This document shows positions 23,036 to 30,257 of a stretch of DNA of 37,125 nucleotides, piece by piece. The notes under the pieces are model-generated. The model did not search any database, had not been told where the DNA came from, and was given only the letters and a program-made list of their open reading frames with translations. This DNA is from Nitrospiraceae bacterium UBA2600. GTDB lineage: Bacteria > Nitrospirota > Thermodesulfovibrionia > Thermodesulfovibrionales > Thermodesulfovibrionaceae. Both the position numbers and the translations under genes were made by a program. The stretch is taken from assembly GCA_002339325.1 (NCBI GenBank), contig DDKK01000005.1, forward strand, positions 1-37,125, given 5' to 3'. Numbering within the stretch: position 1 is the first letter of the stretch; every line of letters starts with the position of its first letter.

Positions 23036-24343
23036 TTATTTTTCATTAATTACCTCAATAGAATACTCGCCTTTTGCAAGCTCCCATTTAGAAAGGGATA
23101 CTCTAAGGCCTTTTCCCTCTAATCTTTCTATAAAATTGTTGTAAATCATTTGATTTTCAGAGAAGTTTTTCCCTTTAATATTACCTGAAATCTTAATTTT
23201 CTGAGGTTTTGCGTTTTCAATTTCAATAGAGTTTATCTGTAAATAGTTAATATTCGATGTTTCAGCAACTGTATTTATGATTGCCTTAATCTCAGGCGTT
23301 GAGTTTTTTTCATTGTATAGCTGAAGTAGAGGCAGAGAGTTCATTTTAAATTCATCGATGTCTTTCTTAAGAAACAAAAATTTTTCTTTGTCATAACTTG
23401 AATGAGCTTTAAGAATGTTTATCTCTTGTGATTTTTTCGAGATATCAATAATGACAGTGGCTGTATTAAGGGCAAATAAAGAGGTTAATAGTAAAATGAA
23501 AAATGAGGCATATGAAAGAGCCTTTTTGCTTTTTTTGAAGCTTTTATATTCTTCTGTAAGAAGTTCTTTCCCTCTCAAATTTTTTTCAAAAATTTTTAGT
23601 GCTTCATTGATACTTTTTATTTCAAAAGGCAGAAACTCTACAGATAATGAGATACCAGTAATATCACTCTCCTTTGCACCGATAAATACTATCTTTTCAG
23701 GATTAACTCTGAGATTCTGGATGGCATAACTTAAGGTCATATTTATGTTTATTACATCTTCGTCACTTATTGATTTTTCCCCAGATTCATAACTTCTCTG
23801 AAAAATCATTTCTGAACCATCAAATATAAAAAGATATCTAAATTTTTCTGCTAATAGGCAGAAAATCTGACAGGCATTGTCAATTTTCTGAATAGCCTCA
23901 AGGTAAGACCTAATGAGCATAAAAAGGGGATAATTACCTTCTATTTCATTTTTTTGTAAAATTAAGGCATTTATAAGTTCTAAATCTTTTTCTGAAATTA
24001 CATATAACCTTATCCATGCCCTTTCGTTTTTTTCTATAACTTCGTAGTAATAGGCAATTTTTGTATCCGATGTGTATCTTTTGCTAAGTTCGCTTTTAAG
24101 AAATCCCTCAATTATCTTTTTATTTCTTACGTTCTTACCGGTAAAAGGAAGAGGTATCTTCAGTGAGATTAGTTCAGGATAAAAGCTACACAACGAGACA
24201 TGCCTTATATTTTTTTCTTTGAGAAATTCTATCAAGTCTTTATTGGAGAGGAAAGTGAGGATTTTTTCCCCAAGGTCTCTCTCTGAAGGAATAAAAACTT
24301 TAATTAACTTATCCTCTGTGGTTATGAACGCTCTTTCCCTCAA
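23036..24343 (-). CDS. MshI-like protein (PilM-like plus PilN-like halves)
   Basis: The 435-residue protein has an actin-like cytoplasmic half (about 1-260, with weak PilM/GspL features such as RYLFIFDGSEMIFQR), one membrane helix near 274-296, and a PilN-like periplasmic half (coiled coil about 297-330, then ferredoxin-like ISGNIKGKNFSENQMIYNNF). One protein thus covers PilM and PilN, as in MshI/GspL. The start is TTG (24343-24341); no ATG is near. The sequence just upstream is the HepT relic, so the native promoter or leader may have changed. Confidence 0.75.
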   Translation of the reverse strand: MRERAFITTEDKLIKVFIPSERDLGEKILTFLSNKDLIEFLKEKNIRHVSLCSFYPELISLKIPLPFTGKNVRNKKIIEGFLKSELSKRYTSDTKIAYYYEVIEKNERAWIRLYVISEKDLELINALILQKNEIEGNYPLFMLIRSYLEAIQKIDNACQIFCLLAEKFRYLFIFDGSEMIFQRSYESGEKSISDEDVININMTLSYAIQNLRVNPEKIVFIGAKESDITGISLSVEFLPFEIKSINEALKIFEKNLRGKELLTEEYKSFKKSKKALSYASFFILLLTSLFALNTATVIIDISKKSQEINILKAHSSYDKEKFLFLKKDIDEFKMNSLPLLQLYNEKNSTPEIKAIINTVAETSNINYLQINSIEIENAKPQKIKISGNIKGKNFSENQMIYNNFIERLEGKGLRVSLSKWELAKGEYSIEVINEK

Positions 24344-24344
24344 A

Positions 24345-24458
24345 GCTTCTTATGACCTCATCAATAATCTATAGCATCTTTCTAAAGTTTCTATATGTCT
24401 CTTCATCGGAAATCTTTATATATTCATGGGCAAGGATATTTCTAAAGCCTCCTAAACC
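24345..24458 (-). pseudogene. HepT (DUF86) nuclease C-terminal relic
   Basis: On the minus strand the frame reads GLGGFRNILAHEYIKISDEE, then TYRNFRKML, an in-frame TAG, and IIDEVIRSFE. This is the HepT toxin tail, including the R-x4-H RNase motif (RNILAH). No start, N-terminal half or MNT antitoxin partner is present. It lies between the pilin region and the mshI-like gene and is a decayed toxin-antitoxin trace. Confidence 0.6.
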
Positions 24459-24628
24459 TATTTACTTCGCTTATAAACGTATATCATCAATAAAACTCCA
24501 CCTACAATACTTATACCAATCCCCCAGATTGCTTGATTCATAAGCTTTTCATATGCTCCATCAGCTGGCACTGAGAACAGGATTATGTAACCTACTATGA
24601 TTAAAATAACTCCAATAAGAAGAAGCAT
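24458..24628 (-). CDS. small two-helix membrane protein
   Basis: A 56-codon frame encodes MLLLIGVILIIVGYIILFSV, a short polar loop (PADGAYEKLMNQ), a second hydrophobic helix (AIWGIGISIVGGVLLMIYVY) and a basic end (KRSK). The two clear helices with a positive tail argue for a real small protein. Against it, no SD is present and the ATG follows within a few bases of the pilin terminator. No family is recognised. It ends where the HepT relic begins. Confidence 0.4.
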   Translation of the reverse strand: MLLLIGVILIIVGYIILFSVPADGAYEKLMNQAIWGIGISIVGGVLLMIYVYKRSK

Positions 24629-24633
24629 TGCAA

Positions 24634-24663
24634 AAAAAGGGGAGGCTTTAGTCTCCCCTTTTT
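24634..24663 (-). terminator. terminator after the pilin gene (bidirectional)
   Basis: AAAAAGGGGAG (24634-24644) pairs with CTCCCCTTTTT (24653-24663) around an 8-base loop. On the minus strand it starts just after the pilin stop and ends in a T7 run (24638-24632). The downstream pilus genes would then depend on readthrough or another promoter. Confidence 0.85.
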
Positions 24664-24664
24664 A

Positions 24665-25273
24665 TCATAGTCTAAAATAGAGGTCATATGTTGTATTTGG
24701 ATTAGTATTATAGTTTCCACTACCTCTTATGCTTCCAGTATTGTAAACTCCGTCATCATACTGCTGGTCTAAGCTTGCACATACATCTCCTGGAACATTG
24801 TCAAAACCTATCCACATTGTTGTAAGTCCTTGAAAAGTAGCATATCCGATACCTATTTTACCTCCATAAGCATTGGCTGGTGCTACAGTTCCATTTGTAT
24901 TATCTGTTGGTCCTGTGATTATATTTGATATTCGTAGATGTTGCCATGCCTTGCAGCTTTCAGCTGTTGAACCTGTTGCACATGCTTGAGTATAAGTTTC
25001 TATTAAACCATTCCCTAATGTGCCTCCTGTAGCGGCACTGATTCCCCATCTTGTTGCTGCATTTGGGTCATCACCTGGATAAAATCCATATCTGTCATAA
25101 TAAGTATAAACTGCAGCCAGTATTTCTCTGTACTGATTATAAGCTCTTTTCATCTTAGCATTATTAATCAACTCCTGCCCCTTAAGAACTGCTCCGAGGA
25201 TGATTCCGATAATTACGAGGACAATGGCGAGTTCTACGAGTGTGAAACCTTTGTTACTTCTTAGATGCTTCAT
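24665..25273 (-). CDS. type IV prepilin (major pilin candidate)
   Basis: The start is ATG 25273, with AAAGGAGGT seven bases upstream; a longer frame to 25384 crosses the sigma-54 promoter and is rejected. The 202-residue prepilin has a short basic leader MKHLRSNKG, cleavage before Phe (KG-FTLVE, with Glu5) and the hydrophobic helix FTLVELAIVLVIIGIILGAV. The globular domain (about 60-202) is Gly/Asn/Thr-rich with Cys in TQACATG, ESCKAW and GDVCASL that could form a disulfide. The KGQELINNAKMKRAYNQYRE segment is common in MSHA/T2S-like pilins. A terminator follows, so it may be expressed far above the downstream assembly genes. No prepilin peptidase is in this window. Confidence 0.9.
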   Translation of the reverse strand: MKHLRSNKGFTLVELAIVLVIIGIILGAVLKGQELINNAKMKRAYNQYREILAAVYTYYDRYGFYPGDDPNAATRWGISAATGGTLGNGLIETYTQACATGSTAESCKAWQHLRISNIITGPTDNTNGTVAPANAYGGKIGIGYATFQGLTTMWIGFDNVPGDVCASLDQQYDDGVYNTGSIRGSGNYNTNPNTTYDLYFRL

Positions 25274-25309
25274 AAACCGTACCTCCTTTGGTTTTTTAAT
25301 TAATTTCTT

Positions 25310-25325
25310 AGCAAAAAGTATACCA
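25310..25325 (-). promoter_or_regulatory. sigma-54 (RpoN) promoter of the pilin
   Basis: On the minus strand TGGTATACTTTTTGCT has GG and GC separated by exactly 10 bases, as in the -24/-12 consensus TGGCAC-N5-TTGCW. Transcription would start near 25298 and leave about 25 bases including the SD. RpoN control is known for pilins of several Gram-negative bacteria. TATACT within it could instead serve as a sigma-70 -10. Confidence 0.6.
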
Positions 25326-25349
25326 CAAATCGAACAAGAAAAATTCTTA

Positions 25350-25430
25350 GGGAGGCCGGTTGCGCCACTCGGCATATGCCTCAACTACCCTGGCGCCCAT
25401 CTTGGCAGTTAAGGCTTCCTTCCTCCTGCT
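25350..25430 (-). ncRNA. GC-rich foldable segment upstream of the pilin, class unknown
   Basis: This stretch is conspicuously GC-rich in an AT-rich setting. On the minus strand GCGCCA (25396-25391 side, pairing TGGCGC with GCGCCA at 25367-25362) closes a stem containing the perfect hairpin GGCATATGCC (25380-25371). Outside it GGAGG (25426-25422 side) can pair with CCTCC at 25355-25351. Structured RNAs stand out this way in AT-rich thermophiles. It lies upstream of the sigma-54 start, so it is either a separate RNA or part of a longer transcript. One minus-strand frame from an ATG ends EAYAEWRNRPP and could instead be a short peptide. I could not match it to a known riboswitch. Confidence 0.4.
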
Positions 25431-25559
25431 CTAAATTATCCCACCTCCTTTATTTTAATTTACCTATGGATAGAAAATTAGAAAACGACAATAATAAAAA
25501 ATTATAACAAAAATTATTCTAAAATTTGCTACCCCTTTAAAAAGCCCATTTGAATCGTG

Positions 25560-25573
25560 TATATTATTAAAAA
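25560..25573 (+). promoter_or_regulatory. -10 element suggesting a leaderless mRNA
   Basis: TATATT (25560-25565) lies 7 bases before the ATG of the MshN-like gene, so transcription would start at or next to the ATG. No SD is present. A poor -35 (TTTAAA, 25536-25541) is 18 bases upstream. Confidence 0.3.
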
Positions 25574-26394
25574 TGTTAAACAGTTCAGAAAAAAATCTGC
25601 CTCCCGGTTTAATAAGAATAGCAGGAAAAAAGAAACCATCAAAAAATTTTTTCATCCTTCTTGGAATATCATTTGTGATGGTATTAGTCGGTTTTCTTAT
25701 TGTTTATTTTTATAATACAAATTACAAAAGAATAGAGTCTCAATCAAGCCCTCTAAGTCAATCTATACACTTAAATAATGGGGAGATTAAGATTAAGCAG
25801 CAACCCGTCTCTGCTTCTTTGAAAGAAGCAAGAGTGGAGAGAGAGACTGAGAAAAAAGAGACTTCTGCTATGCAAGTTTCATCTAAAGTAGTGGTAAATA
25901 GTAAAAATGAAGAGGTTGCTCTCTCTCAAATAGAGCCCTTTCCTTTCGCAGATTATCTTTACAGGGCACAAGATTATGAACATAAGGGGCTTTTAAATGA
26001 GGCCATTCGGGAATACAAGGAATATGTAAATCGTTCCGGTAGAGTAGAAGCATGGATTCTCAATAAAATTGCTGTTCTTTATCTTTTGACAGATAAAATT
26101 AACGAGGCCAATCACTATGCTGAGATGGCGATAAAAACAGATAAAAGTGACAGAGATATTATGCTTAATTACGCTGTTATAAAAGCAAAAATGGGAGAGC
26201 TTGACAGGGCTGAAGAGAGTTTGAAAAAGTTGCTTTCCGTTGACAGTAACAATAAGAAAGCTCTCTATAATATGGCATTAATAAAGGAGAAGAGAGGTCA
26301 ATACATAGAAGCCCTTGCTATTTATGAAAGGTTATATAAAGATGGAGATGTCTCTGTCATTTCTTCCATAGAAAGATTAAAAGCCTACAGATAA
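25573..26394 (+). CDS. MshN-like membrane-anchored TPR protein
   Basis: The 273-residue protein has a cytoplasmic N-terminus (1-26), one membrane helix (about 27-48), a Ser/Lys/Glu-rich linker (50-115), and about four TPRs (about 120-270: DYLYRAQDYEHKGLLNEAIR, YNMALIKEKRGQYIEALAIY). This layout is that of MshN, which accompanies MSHA pilus genes. It is divergent from the pilin gene. No SD precedes the ATG, and the -10-like TATATT at 25560 suggests a leaderless message. hldD follows 18 bases downstream but is unrelated in pathway. Confidence 0.72.
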   Translation: MLNSSEKNLPPGLIRIAGKKKPSKNFFILLGISFVMVLVGFLIVYFYNTNYKRIESQSSPLSQSIHLNNGEIKIKQQPVSASLKEARVERETEKKETSAMQVSSKVVVNSKNEEVALSQIEPFPFADYLYRAQDYEHKGLLNEAIREYKEYVNRSGRVEAWILNKIAVLYLLTDKINEANHYAEMAIKTDKSDRDIMLNYAVIKAKMGELDRAEESLKKLLSVDSNNKKALYNMALIKEKRGQYIEALAIYERLYKDGDVSVISSIERLKAYR

Positions 26395-26411
26395 GGAAAG
26401 GAGGTAATCCC

Positions 26412-27386
26412 TTGAAATACCTTGTTGTAACTGGTGGAGCAGGATTTATAGGGGCTAACGTAGTAAAAAGGCTTAATGAACTCGGTGAAGAGGCAATTAT
26501 AATAGTTGATAATCTCGGCAGTTCTGAAAAGTGGAAAAATCTTGTCGACCTTCGCTTTGAGGATTACATTCATAAGAATAAATTTATTGACGATATAAAA
26601 AGAGGGCTTTTTAAAAACTCTGTTAAGGCAATAATTCATCTCGGTGCAAGAAGTAGCACAACTGAAAAGGATGTGGAATTTTTAATGGAAAACAACTATG
26701 AATACACCAAAACCCTTGCTATCTGGTCGATTGAGAATAATGCAAGATTCATTTATGCCTCTTCTGCTGCTACTTATGGAGACGGCTCTTTAGGATTTTC
26801 CGATGACCATTCTCTAATTTTATCATTAAGACCTCTTAATGCCTATGGATACTCGAAACAGATATTTGACTGTTGGGCATTGAGAAATGGCTTTTTAGAT
26901 AAAGTAGTTGGTCTTAAATATTTTAATGTTTATGGTCCGAGGGAAGGTCACAAAGGAGATATGAGGAGCATGGTGCTTAAGGCCTATGAACAGATAAAGA
27001 GAGAGGGAAAGATAAGGCTCTTTAAGTCATACAATCCTAACTACAGAGATGGAGAACAGCTTAGAGATTTCATATATGTTAAAGACGCTGTTGAGATGAC
27101 CCTTTTTTTTCTTGAACATGCCGATAAAAACGGTATTTTCAACATAGGAACAGGCATCCCTCGTTCATGGAATGACCTTGCTACTGCAGTTTTTTCAGCT
27201 CTTGGCATGAAGCCAAACATTGAGTATATTGATATGCCAGAAATTCTAAGAGGTAAGTATCAGTATTATACAAAAGCGGATATTTCAAAAATAAAATCAG
27301 CAGGATATAATGCGGAGACTATTTCTTTAGAAGAGGCAGTGAGGGATTATGTTATAAATTATCTTGAAAAAGGAATTTTTTCCTGA
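26412..27386 (+). CDS. hldD: ADP-L-glycero-D-manno-heptose 6-epimerase
   Basis: The 324-residue extended SDR enzyme makes ADP-L,D-heptose for the LPS core. It has TGGAGFIGANVV (NADP-binding), the HldD signatures HLGARSSTTEKDVEFLMENN and FIYASSAATYGDG, catalytic Tyr145-x3-Lys149 (NAYGYSK), and YFNVYGPREGHKGDMRSMVL. The start is TTG at 26412, supported by AAAGGAGGT at proper spacing. Its last 28 bases overlap the 3' end of the opposite-strand aldolase gene. The presence of this enzyme indicates a heptose-containing LPS, hence an outer membrane. Confidence 0.93.
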   Translation: MKYLVVTGGAGFIGANVVKRLNELGEEAIIIVDNLGSSEKWKNLVDLRFEDYIHKNKFIDDIKRGLFKNSVKAIIHLGARSSTTEKDVEFLMENNYEYTKTLAIWSIENNARFIYASSAATYGDGSLGFSDDHSLILSLRPLNAYGYSKQIFDCWALRNGFLDKVVGLKYFNVYGPREGHKGDMRSMVLKAYEQIKREGKIRLFKSYNPNYRDGEQLRDFIYVKDAVEMTLFFLEHADKNGIFNIGTGIPRSWNDLATAVFSALGMKPNIEYIDMPEILRGKYQYYTKADISKIKSAGYNAETISLEEAVRDYVINYLEKGIFS

Positions 27387-27952
27387 ACAAGCTTCATAAA
27401 TAGATAGATTTTACTTAATTTTTCAACCAATTCGCATACATGAAAAGCCTCAACAAGAGAAGAACCTACAGCCACAGCCCCATGCTTTGCAAGGAGAATT
27501 GCTTTGCTTTTATTTAGTGTTTTTACTGCTTCCTTTGCAAGCTCAAGGCTGCCAGAGGGAGCATAATTAGTTACTGCAATCGTTCCTCCAAGAATTTCAG
27601 TTTGTTCATCAAGAATCACAGGAATTGGAATCTGAAGAGCTGCAAAAACACTGGCATAAGAGGAGTGTGTATGAATGATAGCCCTTACATCTTCTCTAAC
27701 TCTGTATATTTCAAGATGAAGGTTTTTCTCTGATGAGGGTTCTTTTTGCCCTTCAATAATATTGCCCTTCAAATCTAAAACAACCAAGTCTTCTAAGCTC
27801 AATTTCTCATAACATTTTGCCCGGGGAGTTATTATTATGAAGTCTTCATTAACTCTCAGACTGAGATTTCCACTTAGGCCTGTTACCAATTGTTTTTTGT
27901 ATGTTCTTTTGGCAAATCTAATGACTTCTTTTCTTTCTTTTTTCCACTGCAT
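27359..27952 (-). CDS. class II aldolase (FucA/AraD family)
   Basis: The 197-residue enzyme has the zinc-dependent class II sugar-phosphate aldolase pattern: GLSGNLSLR (phosphate loop), PSSEKNLHLEIY with Glu75, the HTH metal pair His94/His96 (IIHTHSSYA), and the third metal His157 (LLAKHG). It resembles L-fuculose-1-phosphate aldolase and related enzymes that split 5-deoxy or methylthio sugar phosphates to DHAP and an aldehyde. The exact substrate cannot be set. It overlaps the hldD 3' end by 28 bases in convergent orientation, so both C-terminal ends are constrained by one DNA stretch. Confidence 0.85.
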   Translation of the reverse strand: MQWKKERKEVIRFAKRTYKKQLVTGLSGNLSLRVNEDFIIITPRAKCYEKLSLEDLVVLDLKGNIIEGQKEPSSEKNLHLEIYRVREDVRAIIHTHSSYASVFAALQIPIPVILDEQTEILGGTIAVTNYAPSGSLELAKEAVKTLNKSKAILLAKHGAVAVGSSLVEAFHVCELVEKLSKIYLFMKLVQEKIPFSR

Positions 27953-28025
27953 AGTTTTATTATAAACAATGGTTTGGAAAAAATACCTTTACCTAAATCA
28001 TAACTTTAAGCATAGGAGGTTATTC

Positions 28026-28664
28026 ATGAGGAGACTGATAGTTTTAATTTTTCTACTTTGTATCACCTTTATCTCAAACAATTCATTTGCTTATGGCATT
28101 GATGACCTACTAAAAGAACTTGATGTGCCAAACTGGCGAGAGAAGATTGCAGACCCTCTTTTCCTTGAAAACTTTAAAGCTTCTGAAAAGTTCTCAACGG
28201 TAGTAAAGCTCGCTGATGCACGAGGATATGATTGGAGATACAGGATAAGAGCTATAAGAATGCTTGGTTACATAAAAACACCCCAGGCTCAGGAAGCGCT
28301 TCTACAGATGTTCCAAGACCATTTCTTCCATCACGAGTGTCCTTCTCTGAAGTCTTATGTGGCCGAGGCGCTTGGAGATTTCTCTCCAAGTAAAAGGCTT
28401 ATGGAGATTTTGAAAGAGGGGCTACAAGACCCGGAAGTGTTGGTTAGAGAAGCTACAGCAAAATCTCTCGGCAGACTTGGAATGCCTGAATCAGTTAAAT
28501 ATCTGATTGAAGCTTTCAATGTTGAAAAAAGCTTAGCTGTCAGGATTGCTATAGTTGCTGCTCTTAAATCTATAGAATCAACAGAGGCAAAAACTTTCAT
28601 AAGACACATTGCTACAGACGGCAGTAATAGGGAGATAGTTGATGCTTTCGGAGGTTCTCTATAA
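28026..28664 (+). CDS. exported HEAT-repeat protein
   Basis: I choose the ATG at 28026 with AGGAGGT upstream; an earlier in-frame ATG at 27969 would hide the signal peptide. The 212-residue protein has a signal peptide (about 1-23, ending NSFA) followed by about four HEAT-like repeats (IRAIRMLGYIKTPQAQEALLQM, VREATAKSLGRLGMPESVKYL, VRIAIVAALKSIESTEAKTF). HEAT repeats serve as binding surfaces. Its end overlaps the start of the phosphatase gene by 23 bases. Confidence 0.8.
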   Translation: MRRLIVLIFLLCITFISNNSFAYGIDDLLKELDVPNWREKIADPLFLENFKASEKFSTVVKLADARGYDWRYRIRAIRMLGYIKTPQAQEALLQMFQDHFFHHECPSLKSYVAEALGDFSPSKRLMEILKEGLQDPEVLVREATAKSLGRLGMPESVKYLIEAFNVEKSLAVRIAIVAALKSIESTEAKTFIRHIATDGSNREIVDAFGGSL

Positions 28665-29514
28665 TCAGGACATTGTGAGGGATTTAGAGCCTGATGAGAT
28701 AATTGAAAAATTCCTACGAGGAGCTGGAATTCTTGCTTTAGAGCCTCCATTAGTCCGATTGGAAGCAACAGAAGGAGAAGTAGTTTTTGTCGGAGATACC
28801 CACGGCGATTTCTCTGTAACAAAATATATTACCAATAGATTTCTGAGGGAAGCGGATAAATATCTCGTATTTTTAGGAGACTACATTGACAGAGAACCAG
28901 AACCCGAGGGCTCTCTTTTTAATCTTCTTTATCTCTGCCTTTTAAAAATTGAATTTCCAAAAAGAGTTTTTCTGTTAAAAGGGAATCATGAAGCTCATTA
29001 TGCTTTTTTCTGCTATCCCTATCAATTTGACAAAAGTCTTGTTGATATTTTTGGCACTTATGGAAGGCAGATTCATGCGGTAGCTATAGATTTTTTCAAA
29101 GAGATGCCATTAATGTTTAAAACATGCAATGGAATAATAGCAGCCCATGCAGGTTTTCCACTGCATGGGCAGTCCATTGATGATAAATCAAGAAAAGACC
29201 TGATAGTAGACATTCTTTGGGCAGATGCACAAATATCTCCTATGTTTAGGGGCTTTGATATACCGAAGTTTAGTGAGGAGCAGCTGACTGAATTTTTAAA
29301 TAAAATGAATGCAAAGTGTTTTATAAGGGGGCATGACCCTTTTCTTGCTGGAAAAAGTATTTATTCAAAAAGATGCATTACTCTCTCCACAAGTCGTTCC
29401 TATGTTTTTCGTGGCGGCATGAAGATTGCAAAGGCAAATTTAGGTCAGCCTGTAAAAAATACTGACCATATCTTGATTGAAGATATTACTTCTTGCCTTG
29501 CTGCATCTGAATAA
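28642..29514 (+). CDS. PPP-family serine/threonine protein phosphatase
   Basis: The 290-residue metallophosphatase has the full PPP signature: GDTHGDFS, FLGDYIDREPE, KGNHEAHYAF, AHAGFPLHG, and later FIRGHDPF with the last metal His. This set matches eukaryote-like PP1/PP2A/PP2B phosphatases more than general calcineurin-like enzymes. The start ATG 28642 has GGAGA upstream; TTG 28639 is less likely. It has no signal peptide and is cytoplasmic. It is translated from within the end of the HEAT gene. The 3' end overlaps the DUF6485 gene by 29 bases. Confidence 0.88.
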   Translation: MLSEVLYNQDIVRDLEPDEIIEKFLRGAGILALEPPLVRLEATEGEVVFVGDTHGDFSVTKYITNRFLREADKYLVFLGDYIDREPEPEGSLFNLLYLCLLKIEFPKRVFLLKGNHEAHYAFFCYPYQFDKSLVDIFGTYGRQIHAVAIDFFKEMPLMFKTCNGIIAAHAGFPLHGQSIDDKSRKDLIVDILWADAQISPMFRGFDIPKFSEEQLTEFLNKMNAKCFIRGHDPFLAGKSIYSKRCITLSTSRSYVFRGGMKIAKANLGQPVKNTDHILIEDITSCLAASE

Positions 29515-29686
29515 ATCTTTTTATACTTCTGTCATAAGTCGCTTCCACCTCAGGAGTAAAGTAACAGGCAGGTAGTTCTCCTCTCTTTCTGTGATAATGT
29601 AAGCAATCACAACAAATTCCCTTTTTTTCGCATGGTTCATATGTGCAAGTGCATATTTTCTTGTTTCTTTCGATTTTACACTCCAT
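29486..29686 (-). CDS. Cys-rich DUF6485-like protein
   Basis: The ATG at 29686 follows AGGAGGCT; a longer frame to 29776 lacks an SD. The 66-residue protein is rich in Cys: MECKIERNKKICTCTYEPCE, KKGICCDCLHYHRKRGELPA and CYF. The spacing of about eight Cys with His suggests a zinc or iron-sulfur site. It resembles the small DUF6485 proteins of anaerobes, whose function is unknown. Its end overlaps the phosphatase 3' end in convergent orientation. Confidence 0.78.
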   Translation of the reverse strand: MECKIERNKKICTCTYEPCEKKGICCDCLHYHRKRGELPACYFTPEVEATYDRSIKRFIQMQQGKK

Positions 29687-29778
29687 TTTTAGCCTCCTTA
29701 TGATTATAATTTTTCTTCTATTTTCTGAAAATATATTATAACCAATTTTGCAAGACCTACTCAGATTTTTATCCATAT

Positions 29779-29857
29779 GTCATTCCGAGGAGCGTAAGCG
29801 ACGAGGAATCTCTTTCTTTCGAGCAGCTTAGCCCTTTCGGCTTAGCCTCTGGATGAC
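29779..29857. repeat. dispersed palindromic repeat element
   Basis: The element starts GTCATTCCGAGGAGCGTAAG and ends GGATGAC, so its outer ends are inverted copies (GTCAT/ATGAC). It contains internal hairpins (GAGCAGCTTAGCC...GGCTTAGCCTC). A partial copy lies at 10171. Such intergenic elements are common in bacteria and probably spread as small non-autonomous repeats. Confidence 0.65.
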
Positions 29858-29921
29858 TTGTTAATTGAACGACCTATCTAAAAGTGTTAAAATTAAATAA
29901 ACAAGCAAAAAGGAGGCTCAA

Positions 29922-30257
29922 ATGAGAGAAGAGGGAAAAGTTTTGGCAGCATTTTTACTTGGTGGTTTAGTAGGAGCAGCTTTTGCACTGCTTTATGCAC
30001 CTAAATCGGGAGAGGAAACCAGAAGAGACATAAAAAAGAAAGCAAAGGAGATTAAGAAAAGAACTGTTAGAGCAGCAGAGGATTTATATGAAGAGATTGA
30101 AGAGCTCTCGGAAACATTAAAGGAAAAAATGAGAGACATTAAGGAAAAGGGACAAGAACTCAGTGCAGATGCAAAAAAGGAAATCATAAATCAGATTGAA
30201 AAACTCTCTAAGATTATCGATGAAAAAAAGAGGAAACTTCTGGAGAAATTTGATTGA
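29922..30257 (+). CDS. YtxH-domain membrane-associated protein
   Basis: The 111-residue protein has an SD (AAAAGGAGGC), a Gly-rich hydrophobic segment LAAFLLGGLVGAAFALLYAP and the family motif APKSGEETRRDIKKKAKE, followed by a long charged coiled coil (about 30-108). YtxH proteins are linked to stress in some bacteria but their role is not settled. The stop TGA overlaps the TTG start of mutS2. Confidence 0.85.
   Translation: MREEGKVLAAFLLGGLVGAAFALLYAPKSGEETRRDIKKKAKEIKKRTVRAAEDLYEEIEELSETLKEKMRDIKEKGQELSADAKKEIINQIEKLSKIIDEKKRKLLEKFD

Noticed and set aside
25274..25384. N-terminal extension of the pilin frame by 37 residues.
   Set aside because: It runs through the sigma-54 promoter, has no SD, and the prepilin leader with a good SD begins at 25273.
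25350..25430. The pilin-upstream GC-rich segment as a c-di-GMP (GEMM) riboswitch or 4.5S SRP RNA.
   Set aside because: It has GGAAGGAAGC and CGCAACCGGCC pieces that recall those RNAs, but the diagnostic cores (ACAGGGCAAACC, GGACGCAAAGCC; GGTCAGGTCCGGAAGGAAGCAG) are missing.
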